A stretch of 64,000 bases of DNA from Plectrocnemia conspersa (lineage: Eukaryota; Arthropoda; Insecta; Trichoptera; Polycentropodidae): contig VTFK01000375.1 in assembly GCA_009617715.1 (NCBI GenBank), positions 124,001-188,000 on the forward strand. Direction: 5' to 3'. The position numbers were made by a program, and so were the translations under genes. Positions within the stretch are counted from its first letter, which is position 1. Each line of letters opens with the position of its first letter. Below the pieces are notes generated by a model that was given only the letters and a program-made list of their open reading frames with translations, ran no database searches and was not told the origin of the DNA. Positions 49,874 to 61,059 of this stretch are shown one piece after another.

Positions 49874-51716
49874 ATATACTTTGATCAGCCCTCTTATATT
49901 AGAAGTCTATAGTAATATCGGTAAGGATAGTTATCATATTTTTAAAACATAGTAAATATTGAAATGCAGACTATGCAGCAATATGTGAGATGCCATGACT
50001 GTACTTATTCTTCGGCTAATTTCCTGCTGAGATATGCGTTGACTAAGTTTGATTTTGGACTTGATCTAATAAAAGTTCTAAAACTATAATTTGTTTTAGA
50101 ACTTTCATTTGTTTATGTTTGGGTTTGAACAGCAAATGGACGTTTCGCAACTGTCAAATTAAGCTTCATAGACATTTTAGAGCAACATATTAGCGCCTAT
50201 CAGTTAAATTATATTTTCGCGAATAGAAATGTATATCTACTGGTGAAAATGTATTTGGACTTTACTAGTGAAAATATAACTTTACAAAAAAATACAAATT
50301 GACTGTAACATTTATACATCAGATGTAAATAAATAATAATAAGTATGTAAATATAAATATATATTACTACATAAAGAAAAGTTGAAATTATATAATTTTA
50401 CTAGCACCTGCCAGATAAAACAATCTTTACATGAAGAGTTTTTGAAGTAACAGACTCTGTGAGCGTCAATATTCTAGACTCGATGGGAAGAATAAAGGAT
50501 TCGATCACGCCCGTCTAAGAATATTGACGGATTTCCATCGTTACTCTTTAGTATCCTAAAAAATGCTTAATATATCAAGCTTTTAACGCATTTCCAATAT
50601 ATAGAAAAAAAAAACATTGAAATTTTTCGCGCTTAACCTCGTCTATTCCGCATTAGATACAGTTGCCCAGTACTAACACCTGAATTTCATATGTACATAT
50701 ATTCCTATACATTACAGCGTCTCAATGGTAACATCACTCAGCATCAAACCCCTAAAAGTTATTTTATTACTTGGTTTACAAACTTAACTACAATATTAGT
50801 TAATACGAGAGATAAACTGAAAGTTTTAAAACAAATTGACATATAACACATAATTTTTCTAGTTAATACATTTAGTGCCTCGATTTCAACACAATACCCG
50901 ATAGTCTTATATGTCATCAAAAACAGTTTTATGCTCTTTTTGACATTATTCATAAGCATCATTTCTTTCTGCTTTAAATTCACGACAGAATCTTACCACA
51001 AATTGTCTGTTCTACTTAACTTGTATCTTTACTATCCGAATATTTCTCGTATATGGACATAAAAACGTGTAGGTAATTTTCGTATTATGACACTCGCCTT
51101 ATTAAATATTATTACATGGTCGTGTTGTAAGCCTTAGTGAAATAATTTATTTTACGTGCATTTATATTTATGAATTATAAACGAAATACACATATATGTA
51201 TTATACCTACGCACGTTCATATATAAAATGTACGTGTATAATTTTCATGATTTATTACGTACAAATTCACGTTGTGAAATTTGGTTCGCGTGAGCAACGG
51301 GTATTGACTATAATTATTTTTTATTTTTAATAATACAAATGAATAAATTCGCATATCGTGAGGTCGGTTTAGGCCCACAAATTATATTGTCGTTATAATT
51401 CTTTTGAGTTCATTTTTTTTGCTATTGGAAACTTATTTTTTCACGTTCGAATATACACGCGCTGCTTTGGAGCAAATTGATTAATTAAACTTCCTAACTG
51501 CGTTTTAGTTTTATGTTCATTATCTTTTGACGTATGTGTGTGGCGACAACACGACAAAATTCGATTAAATTAATATCCTACAATTAGAGATAGTTTTTGT
51601 ATCTGGAATAATAAAATAGTAATTGCCTCTTTTTAAGTGTTGATTGAAAGCAAAAAGTTGTAAAAATACTCCACTATTATTAAATATTTCAACTTTAGAT
51701 TAAAATTACACCTAAA
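49874..51716. other. AT-rich spacer
   Basis: No gene is supported. A 74-codon minus-strand frame at 50759-50983 has no known domain. Nothing else recognisable was seen up to the Tigger element. Confidence 0.55.
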
Positions 51717-51904
51717 TACACCCATACCTTACTATACGGCCGCTCTTTATACGGCATTTAGCTATAACGGCCCTCTTCAATTAAGGCACGTTTTCGATTT
51801 ATGGCCTAAAATGTTTCGCTATAACGGCAAAAAAAACTTTTTTTCGATGTCGATTTTAAAAAAATTTTTAAAATAGATTTAATTTGCATAATTTGAAAAT
51901 GAAA

Positions 51905-53144
51905 GGTGAAGCAGCTAGCGCCGATGAGGCCGCATCTAAGGAATATCCCAACATTTGAAGGGAATTATTGAAAGAGGTGGTTATAAATCTGAACAAGTGT
52001 TTAACGTAGACGAAACAGGGCTTTATTGGAAGCGAATGCCTGATCGCACGTATATTTCAAAAACCGAAAAATCTGCGCCTGGTTATAAGGTGTCTAAAGA
52101 ACGATTAACTTTGCTACTTGGTGCAAATGCCGCGGGTGATTTTAAGCTAAAACCACTTTTAATATATTTGTCCGAAAATCCAAGGCCTCTTAAAGGATTA
52201 AATAAGAATCAATTACCCGTCATATGGAGATCCAACAAGAAAGCTTGGATGACTAAAGCTACTTTTGAGAATCGGTTCAAAAATCCTTTTGCACATAAGT
52301 GAAAAAATATTTGCGAGACAATAACTTAAGCAACAAGGCTTTGCTAATTTTGGATAATACACCAGGGCATCCTACTAATTTATCCGAACTATCTGAAGAT
52401 GTCATGATTGAGTACCTTCCGAAAAATACAACAGCTCTGATCCAACCAATGGATCAGGGTGCAATAGCCACTTTTAAGGCATATTACCTACGCCGAACTT
52501 TCCGGCAACTTATAAGGGAAACCGATGGTAAATCTTCAATTAAAACATTTTGGAAAAACTATACCATCAAGGATGCTGTTGACAGCATCAGTGAATCATG
52601 GAAGGAATTAAAATTAACAACAATGAACCATGTTTGGAAAAAAATATGGCCAGTATGTGTAAAACGTACTGATGCAGAAGTTAATTGCCTTTCTGAAATT
52701 AGGCAAAACATTTTGGATCTAGCACATGATCTCGGCTTTGAAGGTTTGAACGAACTTGATGTGCTTGATCTACTTGAAGCTGATAGGGAAACCCTTTCAT
52801 ATGAGGAACTCATTCAGTTGCAAGCAGAACCGGCATTTGATGAAGAAACAGAGCCTGTTGTATTCAAACAGCTAACATCAAAAAAATTGTCAAAAGCTTT
52901 TTCCTATTTCGAACAAGGAATAAACATCTTCCTTGAAAACGATCCTGACATCGAACGTAGCGCTAAAGTTTCTCGAGGAATTAACTCAGCCATTAGCTGT
53001 TATAAATCACTGAAGAACGAAATAGACAAGAAGGCAAGACAAACAACGTTGGGCAATTTTTTTAAGCCAGGCTCATCTTTACCAGCGAAAAATGAGAACG
53101 ACAGTGATCTGCAGGCTACCATTTCTTCATTGTCTTCAGATTAA
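51905..53144 (+). pseudogene. Tigger/jerky-type transposase, broken
   Basis: This is the catalytic half of a DDE_1-family transposase, the enzyme that cuts and pastes the element through a three-aspartate metal site. Three pieces in different frames are readable. 51905-51952 gives GEAASADEAASKEYP, a family hallmark. From 51955 to 52302 runs GGYKSEQVFNVDETGLYW, with the first Asp at codon 52009. From 52299 to 53144 come LLILDNTPGHP (second Asp at codon 52353) and LIQPMDQGAIATFKAYY (third Asp at codon 52452). So all three catalytic residues survive. Breaks lie at about 51950-51955 and at about 52296-52300, the latter consistent with one missing base. The N-terminal helix-turn-helix and CENP-B-type domains are absent; intact relatives have roughly 450-550 residues. 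The C-terminal tail is charged and contains QTTLGNFF. It cannot produce a working enzyme as it stands. Confidence 0.93.
53040..53063 (+). other. PIP-box-like motif in transposase tail
   Basis: QTTLGNFF (residues 248-255 of the last open segment) fits the Q-x-x-h-x-x-F-F PCNA-binding consensus. A PCNA-binding motif near the C-terminus is known for the pogo transposase of Drosophila. The motif is intact although the gene is broken elsewhere. Binding is inferred, not shown. Confidence 0.7.
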
Positions 53145-53473
53145 AGCCATTTTAAAAAAAATTATGTATGTATTCATACACATATTTTATGTAACATGAA
53201 GTTGTTTCATTTTTGTTTATGGATTATTGTTGGTTTTGTACAAATGTATGTACAAATTTATGTACTTGTTATGTATGTATTTTTGATTTAAATGAAATAA
53301 AAAGATAAAATGCACTTAAATGATAAACCATGTTACATATTTAACAAATTTGGAACCGATCCCATTGAATTTGTATGAATTTGTATTAGAATAATTGATT
53401 CCTTATATGACTTTTCGCTTTGCGGCCAAGTTTCGTGGAACGTATTTAGGCCGTAAAGCGAGGTATGGGTGTA

Positions 53474-54567
53474 TACTTAATCAATTTTGGCCGTAAAAAC
53501 ATTTTGTAATACTTCAAAAATAAACTGTGAATGTGCCAGTTTTATCAATATTTTTCTAGCATATTGGTAGCTAAAGGATACTATTTAAAATAATGCCCGT
53601 AACTAGATAGCGAAAAGCTGATCAAAGTATTCTTAGCTAATGCTTGAATCTAGTAAATAACGCAATTTAGAGAAAACTTATAAAATAATTAAAATGTGCT
53701 CGGTCCGTGGTAAATAGTGGATGTACTAATAAACTTTGCTAAAAAAAATTGATAAGTCTCCATAGAGACGTATGTTCTCAGGCATCGTCATAATGGAACA
53801 CAATGCCATTTCTATTGACTAAACCTCTAACCTCTTCGCATCAATTGATTTAGTCAAGTTTGAGCAGTACTTAGTGGAATCAATAGTTTTATTTGTTATT
53901 AGCAGTTCGTAGTATACGATTATCTGCTCATCCCACTGAATACACACATTGTCCTTAATTCTAGTTTACAATTTTTACACAGCATTATGTCACACGAACT
54001 GGTATATATTTTAATGTTTTAATTGCCATACAAAAGTTTATTTATAAAAGCCCCATAGCTTCTATTGGCAATTTTAACAATTTATATTATCATTTATCGA
54101 ATTTAATATTATTGTTAAAAGAGCTAAAATTAGAATAAATCTTTTTTTATTTAAAAAATAACTCGTAATGTTATTATTAGAGAAAACAAATATAAATATA
54201 ATATGTAAGTGTTACCTTTGATAATGTGCGTCTATTCAAGATAATTTTAATGCTCTAATAATAAATGTTTTATATAGAATATCTATAAATATCTGCTAAA
54301 CTTAATAATTTCGTCACATTGTTCGCTTAACCTCTAAGTAACCCATATACATACATACGTAAGTATAGGTTGTCTAACTAAACATTAGGTGTTTCATAAA
54401 TCATATTTCGACATTTCGGCGTGCAAGTTAAATAATTTACATGGGAGCAAACATTAGGCAAACTGGAACAGAATAAGGGTAAATAGAGCTCTGTTAGCTG
54501 TGAACACATACCCAGAATAGTGAAATCTGATGTAGGTGAATACACCCGACAGACAATGGATATTAAA
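53474..54567. other. AT-rich spacer
   Basis: No gene is seen. CTGATCAAAGTAT near 53619 is the inverse of ATACTTTGATCAG near 49877, a short match that may be chance or a shared repeat fragment. Confidence 0.5.
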
Positions 54568-54882
54568 TCAAAGGTCAGTAGCCCAACTTTGGGGGTGAGG
54601 GGTACCTTTTTTGCGGTCTTTTTTTTCGATCCTAAGCGAATAGTTAGGGAATTTGGATATTAGTTCTAGGTTAAGGTAGCACAAAAAATACCATGTAGTA
54701 TATTCAAACTTATGTGGTAGTTCGAAAAACGTTTTCACCTTGTCGCAGTGCGAGACCCGTGTTAGAATGGCCATTCGCAATATGTTCGCCGGACAGGATT
54801 GCTGCGTCAGGTGTTGGAGAAATTTTTCCTTTTTTTTTAGCCGGAGCTTATATTGAACACGGATGACGGAGCGGTTTTCCAT
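54568..54882 (-). pseudogene. 104-codon frame, possible relic of a helix-turn-helix transposon protein
   Basis: The frame begins MENRSVIRVQYKLRLKKKEK. The words NRSVIRVQ-x-KLR recall the N-terminal helix-turn-helix of insect DUF4817-type proteins found with mariner-like elements. In a shifted frame the same strand reads NTGLALRQGENVFRTTT, which fits the usual position of the (F-x-x)TGS-x-L...RT segment that follows. This would need a frameshift near the run of A on the minus strand (about 54830). The rest of the frame matches nothing. Composition is GC-richer than the flanks. It may equally be an accidental frame; I give it as a weak call. Confidence 0.3.
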
Positions 54883-55214
54883 TTACTCTTTGGTTAGAAT
54901 CAAAGATTGAATTATTCGCATCGAAAACAATTCGCTCGAACGAAACATGCAGAGTTGGCAAACTTATAAAAAAAACATTTTCTTTTGTACTATTTACTAT
55001 TTGTTTTACATTTTTTTCATAACGAGCTTACATTGCCAATGTATTGTAGACATTTTCCTGTCTTAGACATGTGTATGTATATATTCCTACATGGAAAATT
55101 GTTATAACATAAAATATTCTGGAGGTAATTATGCTAAAGGAACCTCAAAAATTTTATAGATTAGATATCCAGCATGATAAATTACTCTTTACTAATATAA
55201 TCTATACATAAAAC
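54883..55214. other. AT-rich spacer
   Basis: Nothing recognised in this stretch. Confidence 0.5.
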
Positions 55215-55310
55215 AAGCCTTGGATAAGTATATTCGGTAGATAGCATCTGAAACGTCTGGGTTCTAATCCCATATAAATACTAGTGATTTTTTTATATTT
55301 TCTATCGTAT
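55215..55310 (+). repeat. tRNA-derived SINE
   Basis: TATTCGGTAGATAGCATCTG (A-box-like) is followed by TCTGGGTTCTAATCCCATAT, which contains a canonical B box, GGTTCTAATCC. The tail CTAGTGATTTTTTTATATTT follows. The tail is shared with the minus-strand copies at 18.7 and 26.1 kb. The flanks do not complete a cloverleaf, so it is not a tRNA gene. Confidence 0.65.
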
Positions 55311-55421
55311 CGGATAATAACATCATAAAGTTTTCCTAGATTTTCCTAATTTCAATCGAGATAAATATTCAATCTAAGTCATACATAGAAACACCTATTA
55401 ATTGGAACTGAAATAATAGTT

Positions 55422-56505
55422 TAATACCTGCACTACACTCTCTGAAAGTTGGCCAAGGTTGGCTAAGGACGGAGAATATAGTGAGTTACTTCGGTCGAGT
55501 TCGGTTCTGCCCGCTCTAAAATCTCTCGGAAGTTGTCCGAGGTTACCGAGAACGGGAGCTTCTAGCGCTTCCGAACATTGTCGGCAAAAGAACTGAAGTC
55601 AAAGAGACCGAAGTCGGAGCTGCTCTTTCGAGCGCGAGCGGTGAGATTCTTCTCCTTTCGCTCTCTCGCGTGTTAAGTGACGAGAGTGAGAAAGATAATG
55701 ATATGGTGTTTCGCAAACTAAGATAGAACGAGTAACTCGGTTCAATTTCAGTATGCGCGTAGGCGTCCTATGGTTAACACGCATGACGAGCGCTGCATCG
55801 TGGCCACGTGATCAAGTTATAATACCACATGCTTATCGGGGACTTCAAAGACTCTTACTGACATCTTTGAATATTTTAGGGCACCAAAATGGATTAATTA
55901 TATTTTTGATAGAATATTCTTATATTAACAGATATCGTTTTTTATTTTTTTTTCATATATAATTAAATATTTAAAAAATAATTAGTGGTACTTGATTTTG
56001 ATAAAAAAAAACGTTTCGAATATCCTTATGTATTTTCCTAGATCGGTTTATATAAATTTCACACCATAACGAATTCTTATTTAGAATCGATGGCAACAAC
56101 TTCTAGGATAGTCACAGATGTGGTGTTCGTATTCCGAAGTATAATTTTATGCCTTATGGCATTTTGCAAAAGCCGACAAAGATTTTGCGTAAATTGAATA
56201 TTTACGACCGAAAAGTTTTCACTGATATTGTATTGGTGAGTGCTCACACAAACTTTTGTAATTATCAGTAGAGTAATTTTAATAAGACAATTTAAAAATT
56301 GCGATTATTTGCACATTTTTCGATCGTGCGCAAATATGCCGGCTGTACGTGACAAAAGCCACCGTCCGAACGTCATTCACGGCCGCCGTCCGAACGGTTA
56401 TGAAATTTGTGTGGTCGCTTACACGAAGTCGTAGGTCTCGGCCGACTTCAATTGTAACTTCGGTTAGGACAACTTCCAGAGAGTGTAATGCAGGCATAAA
56501 ATTAA
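55422..56505. mobile_element. Transposon with related inverted ends, copy 2 (about 1.08 kb)
   Basis: The left end TTTAATACCTGCACTACACT then CTCTGAAAGTTGGCC is mirrored at the right by GGACAACTTCCAGAGAGTGT then AATGCAGGCATAAAA. Its left arm (about 55428-55760) is the inverse of the right arm of the element at 44556-46121, from ACACTCTC through CGGTCGAGTTCGG and ATCTCTCGGAAGTTG to TTTCGCAAACTAAGATAGAA. It carries the CTTTCGCTCTCTCGCGTGTT / AAGTGACGAGAGTGAGAAAG module of the palindromic MITEs. The middle (55760-56390) is unrelated to copy 1 as far as I can see. No transposase is present, and no clear target duplication. Confidence 0.65.
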
Positions 56506-56672
56506 TAAAAATATTTTTTTTTGTATTGGAACTTTTGTAACTCAGTTATTTTGTATTGGAACACGACTGTGTGTTGTGATCTAGCGCATAATGTCAATAA
56601 TCAAACAAAATTCTATAGAGACAAAAATCATTCCATTGAATGAAATATATGCAGAGATTAATATAAATATTT

Positions 56673-56797
56673 CAGGCGCGTATAATACGGTGAACTGTTT
56701 ATCCTTTCGCTCGCTCGCGTGTTAAGTGACGAGAGTGAGTGAGAGAAGAGCGTGCGAAACGCATGTAACGCACGCCCTTATTTCTCACTTTCTTTTG
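56673..56797. mobile_element. Palindromic hAT-like MITE, partial copy
   Basis: CAGGCGCGTATAATACGGTG begins at 56673, then TTTCGCTCGCTCGCGTGTTA, AGTGACGAGAGTGAGTGAGA, and the central stem GCGTGCGAAACGCATGTAAC with GCACGCCC. The right third after TTCTCACTTTC is lost. It lies 170 bp from the right end of the element at 55422-56505. Confidence 0.75.
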
Positions 56798-58014
56798 GAT
56801 GTTTTAATAGCGAATTGTACAAAGTGCCCCTTATGAATCTTTCAGTTTGCTTATGGTACTGCTAGTGAATTTATTCAAAAACAGCCAGTACTACTCTGAT
56901 TGAACTTCGTCCATTTTACCGGCATTTATCTACATTCCTAATTTTTTTTTACGGAAAACAAGGGGTTCGGGACCGTTTATCACTTTTGTGCGACATTCTC
57001 TACGTCGCTTCTGACTTGCACAAAGCGGGGCTATGCTGAATTGACCGAAGCGACCCTTAAAAGACAAAAAAACAGCTGTTTTTTTTCAACCGTCTAAAGC
57101 TTAAGCAGTCATCTGAATACCTCGACTTAAACTCAATCTTTGATACGTATATATATTAGGCGGAAATTAAATATAAGATTAAGAGCTCACATAATACATA
57201 TGGTATATTTATTTGATTTTTATAAAGTTTTTTATCTAAATTCATAGCAAATTTTCAACTGTTGTAAAAGTTAGTTACATATATAGAATATTTCAAAGAA
57301 CATCCAAAGAGGTAATAATACCGTCAAGGGTTAAAATATTTAAATCACACTTTAACTTCAGAAGAGCGACTTTATGATTTCGAAAATTCCAAAGTAAAAC
57401 TTTCGGCTCGCATACCAAAGGTTCATCTGCAACGAGGCATGTGCTTGAACTCCTCGATTGGTTTTTCGCTCGAAACGTGCTCGGGGCCTCGGTGTGTTTA
57501 TTTTTCGAGAAAATCTTTCGATCGAGTTGCATACGTTTGATCTGACTAAACGCCCCATCACATGCAAGATAAGAAGAGACTTTAAAAAATAAATAAATAT
57601 CCAAATGTGTTTGCTTTAGAGGGATGCTAATAAAATTGGGGTCAGCAACTCGGCTTGAAAGATGGGATGTAATTTTAACGTGACACTCAGACTTTATTAA
57701 GTCAAAGAGGACGAGATTGTTATCTGAGAGTAATATGATATTTTGCATGAATGAGGCAAAAGGGAAGAAGTGAGACATTTGATATGAGTTATAAAAAATA
57801 ATGAAGCGAGGGCAGTTGCTTGGAGAAGTGATATCATCATTATTTATAAGGACTAGTGAGCAAACATTTTTTATGTTTTGATCAATAATTTAAGTTTAGA
57901 TAAATATTGAAAACAAAAATATAATCTTGTGGTTATGAATATAAAATAATGTATCATTATTTTGGCAAGCACTGTATTTACATACATAGTAATATAAAGG
58001 ATATTTTCTGACTA
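56798..58014. other. Spacer with GC-richer patches
   Basis: GC-richer patches lie at about 56940-57070 and 57400-57560. The 161-codon minus-strand frame at 57293-57778 overlaps another minus-strand frame (57358-57567) and shows no recognisable domain, so I do not call it a gene. Confidence 0.45.
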
Positions 58015-58210
58015 TCAATGTGAGTTCAGTTCCAATAGATCAACTATGGATCACGTCCACATTATACGACAGCTGTCGTAGGAAAGGACGAGTATGACTT
58101 AAATTTATGTAATTTTGAGTATATAGAAACAAATTTATTGGATTATTATTCTAGACTCTAAAGTTGATATGGCACAATTTATAGTAGATCGCTTTGGATT
58201 AAATTCATCA
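58015..58210 (+). pseudogene. RTE-like LINE reverse transcriptase fragment
   Basis: The plus strand reads EFSSNRSTMDHVHIIRQL (58022-58075), then after a stop and a one-base shift GKDEYDLNLCNF. The pattern GFR-x-x-RST-x-DH-(I/V)...-RQ-(I/L/M)-x-E(K)...EY...L is typical of the segment just before motif A in RTE-like elements. Motif A itself is eroded: the expected FVDFEKAFD is not readable, although NLLDYYSRL may be its remnant. It is dead and very short. Confidence 0.55.
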
Positions 58211-58374
58211 AAGAGTACGTTTTGATCATATTCTAAATTTATTTATCATACAAACTGTGTGTAGTGGTTTCACTTTGTTTTGTACATGATATTGTTGATA
58301 GTAAATGTGAGAAGGGATTTGTAACGGAAAGATACATAATTCATGGGAATTCCGAGACATTCGTCTATTTAATT

Positions 58375-58440
58375 GCAAACTTGGGACCTCTAATACGTTA
58401 AGCAGAGCATTTACCTACTGAGTTATGTCGACTACTACAA
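58375..58440 (-). repeat. tRNA-derived SINE or tRNA pseudogene
   Basis: The minus strand reads CATAACTCAGTAGGTAAATG, CTCTGCTTAACGTATTAGAG, GTCCCAAGTTTGCAATTAAA. TAACTCAGTAGG is close to a tRNA A box, and the GCTCTGCTTAACG-TTAGAG part looks like an anticodon arm. The B box GGTCCCAAGTTTGC is degraded. The acceptor ends do not pair. The following sequence ends CCCATGAATTATGTATC, as is common in insect tRNA-SINEs. No CTAGTG tail is present, so it may be a second SINE family. Confidence 0.6.
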
Positions 58441-61059
58441 TAGAGGTTGAACCAATAAAGAATGATGTAAATTCATATAACTCAAACAGCTTGTCATAAA
58501 ACACAATATTCCGTAAATATTCCATACTTCTTGTTTAAAAACTTATTATGTAATTAGTCAATTTTATATCGAAAACAAACTTTACGGTTCAGTGATAAGT
58601 TTTTAATCAATTACTTTGCTTTAAGATATTTAATTATCAAGAAGTTGCTTATTAACAAGCTGTATATAAAGATATAAATAACATTATATAAAAAATAATT
58701 ACATTTATATAAATATTAATAACACTGTAAGTACTTTGGGAAAGTATCGCAATAAACTCACCGAAAATGTCAAGTAGACGGAAGTCGACGAAAATCCTGA
58801 AACAAAGAAAATAAATTTTATTTTATACCATACACATTAATAATTCTTATAAAATTTCGGACTTTTGTGTTGTACATCGTATTATTACATCCCATTGTGA
58901 CAATTTACAAAACAAAGTGCAAAAAATAACAAAGATCAACACAAAGCCATCGCAATTTAAATCCGTAAGAAACTTTTCAACGTTTGTCATAGTTACGAAA
59001 CAATATGTCCTTAAAGTTATGACATATTGTTTTTCATAAAATAATAAATAGAAAATCGATGCAGACAACATATTTGAAAATAAAACATTTACTTATTTCT
59101 TTTCAAACTAAAGATTAAATAATATTTCTTAATAATACATTTCACGGGAATATGATATATAATACTATTTATAATGTACATATACGGTTCTAAGTAATCC
59201 ATTGTTACGTATGATCCTTCCTGTAGCAAATAAATTCCAAAGTACATGAGCAAATCTATTCTAAAGTAGTATTCACGAAATCTCAGGTCCCAAGGCCATA
59301 GGCTACTTTTGGGTCATACAGAGAATCATAACACAAATATACTCCACCATATATCGCTTTTTCCGTGGTGTTTTTAAAAAGTATAGTCTGTGATTTTTCT
59401 TTAGATTATTTATAGATATTTTCTGAAATCTCATATATAAGTAATTAAGGTATTCAATAAATAAATTTCTAATCAATTGTAAAATCATTTAAAAAATAAT
59501 ATACCACATGTAAAATCTGACGGAATATTTTACACGTTATATAAATTTTAATTAAACTTAATGATTTGTAGTAATTTTATTCTTAGATTTTTTTTTAGGT
59601 GTAGAATAAAGCAATTAATATATTGTATTTGTGATCGAAACAATACACTCATTGTATTGTTCTACAAAAAAATTATAAGTAAATAAATCAGAAGAAATAC
59701 GATAAAAACATCATACAAAAATTTTAGTTAAAATTAATAATTTAACTGTACTTTTTAATATATAATAGTTGGAACCATACTAATTTATATACATAAAAAT
59801 TTCTTAAAGCTGTTTTTCGAATTTTAGAATCGTGGGGGCCGATTTATTTGGTCACGAGCTAGGTGACACTACTGCGGGGGTACGACGACCGGCCGCGCCT
59901 CGACCGCTCATTAATAATATTTAGGATAACGCGGTAACTAACAAAAAAAAACACTACAACATCATCATTTTGGAAATAATTATAATTTTTTTTAAATAAA
60001 AAATAAATATTTTATATCTTTGCTGATATTATTAATTAAAATATGTGTCACGCGTATCGGTTCAAATTTAAAAATCAATTATTATAATGCTTTATATATA
60101 TATTTTTATTACAAATCTGACTATCATTACTAGATTAGATTTCCCCAATGCGCCATGATGGGCATCTTACTAGCAATAATTATATCATAAAGTAAAAACA
60201 ATTATGGCGCACACTTGAAATACATATAAAATTTCAGCTCCTTATAGCTAAAGTCGAAAACATCTTTGTGTATGGCAAGCGCTTGAGCGCTAATATCCAG
60301 GCCGCAACAGGTGAGAATAAGGGACGCAATTGCGACTTGCTAGGCCTTAGAGAATCACAAGTGCCTTAGAGTCTAGAGCACTTTGAAGCTCTCAGCTAAG
60401 AATCGCCGAGCATAAGAGGATTGCCGACACTGCACCTTAGCAACTCTGAAACTTCATTGAGTAGACGCTACGCCGTCATATAAATTTTGGATAAAATCTT
60501 ATTTTAAAATGTTCATATAATAATATAAGAAAAGTTCACACTTTACTAATAATATCTTAAAAATTAGTTAGCTAGAGTATTTTTTTGTTAATATACTTAA
60601 TTTCTGTATCCAGTTCGAAAAGTTATATTTCAAGAAATCAGCAAAAAAAATTACAGCAATTTTGCTTTGACCTAATTATAATTAAAGATTATGATAACAT
60701 ATATATATTACTTTAAGCTAATTTTTTTTATGCTATAGGTTTATAAAAATGGATTTTTAAATAAAAATAATAAAAACATATATTAAAGTTCTGATTTATT
60801 TTCTGTTACAGAAGTAATGTGAAAACTCGATTCTGTAGTAAGTTTAAAAAAATATATATTTTTTTATATTATAGTTGCTTTTATTATTTAAAAAAATACA
60901 TATACGTAATATGACACGTATACGTAATAACTAGCGGTAAAAGGATCACATATCGCGCGAGGAGTGATTTTATTTATTTTTACTACACCCGTGGAAAATG
61001 CGTAAAAACACTGAACATAAAATGGTAAAAATTGGATAAAAGGTATATTATTAGGTTTA
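58441..61059. other. AT-rich spacer with two GC-richer patches
   Basis: About 59825-59940 (containing GACGACCGGCCGCGCCTCGA) and 60150-60480 are GC-richer. The second contains the short inverted pair TGCGCCAT (60151) / ATGGCGCA (60205) but no clear element ends. Frames at 58847-59071 and 59303-59488 have no known domain. No gene is supported. Confidence 0.45.

Larger units (their letters stand above)
51719..53471 (+). mobile_element. Tigger/pogo-type DNA transposon, internally deleted
   Basis: The ends are inverted repeats: the left starts CACCCATACCTTACTATACG and the right ends TAAAGCGAGGTATGGGTG. TA flanks both sides (51717-51718 and 53472-53473), the usual target duplication of the Tc1/mariner-pogo group. 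Inside the left end, ATACGGC/TAACGGCC/TATGGCC words recur five or six times in 110 bp, like repeated transposase binding sites; the right end has CGGCC and GGCCGTAAAG. The transposase starts only about 180 bp in and lacks its DNA-binding half. At 1753 bp the element is shorter than typical full Tigger elements (about 2.4 kb and more). An AATAAA lies near 53297, downstream of the coding part. Confidence 0.92.

Noticed and set aside
53617..53632. Shared element linking 53.62 kb and 49.88 kb (ATACTTTGATCAG in inverse)
   Set aside because: The match does not extend beyond about 15 bases, so it is compatible with chance in a 64-kb AT-rich window.
57293..57778. 161-codon minus-strand frame as a gene
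   Set aside because: It overlaps another minus-strand frame, has no recognisable domain, and its amino-acid pattern looks like chance translation.
58375..58440. Functional tRNA gene on the minus strand
   Set aside because: The A box and anticodon-like arm are good, but the T arm and acceptor ends are degraded.
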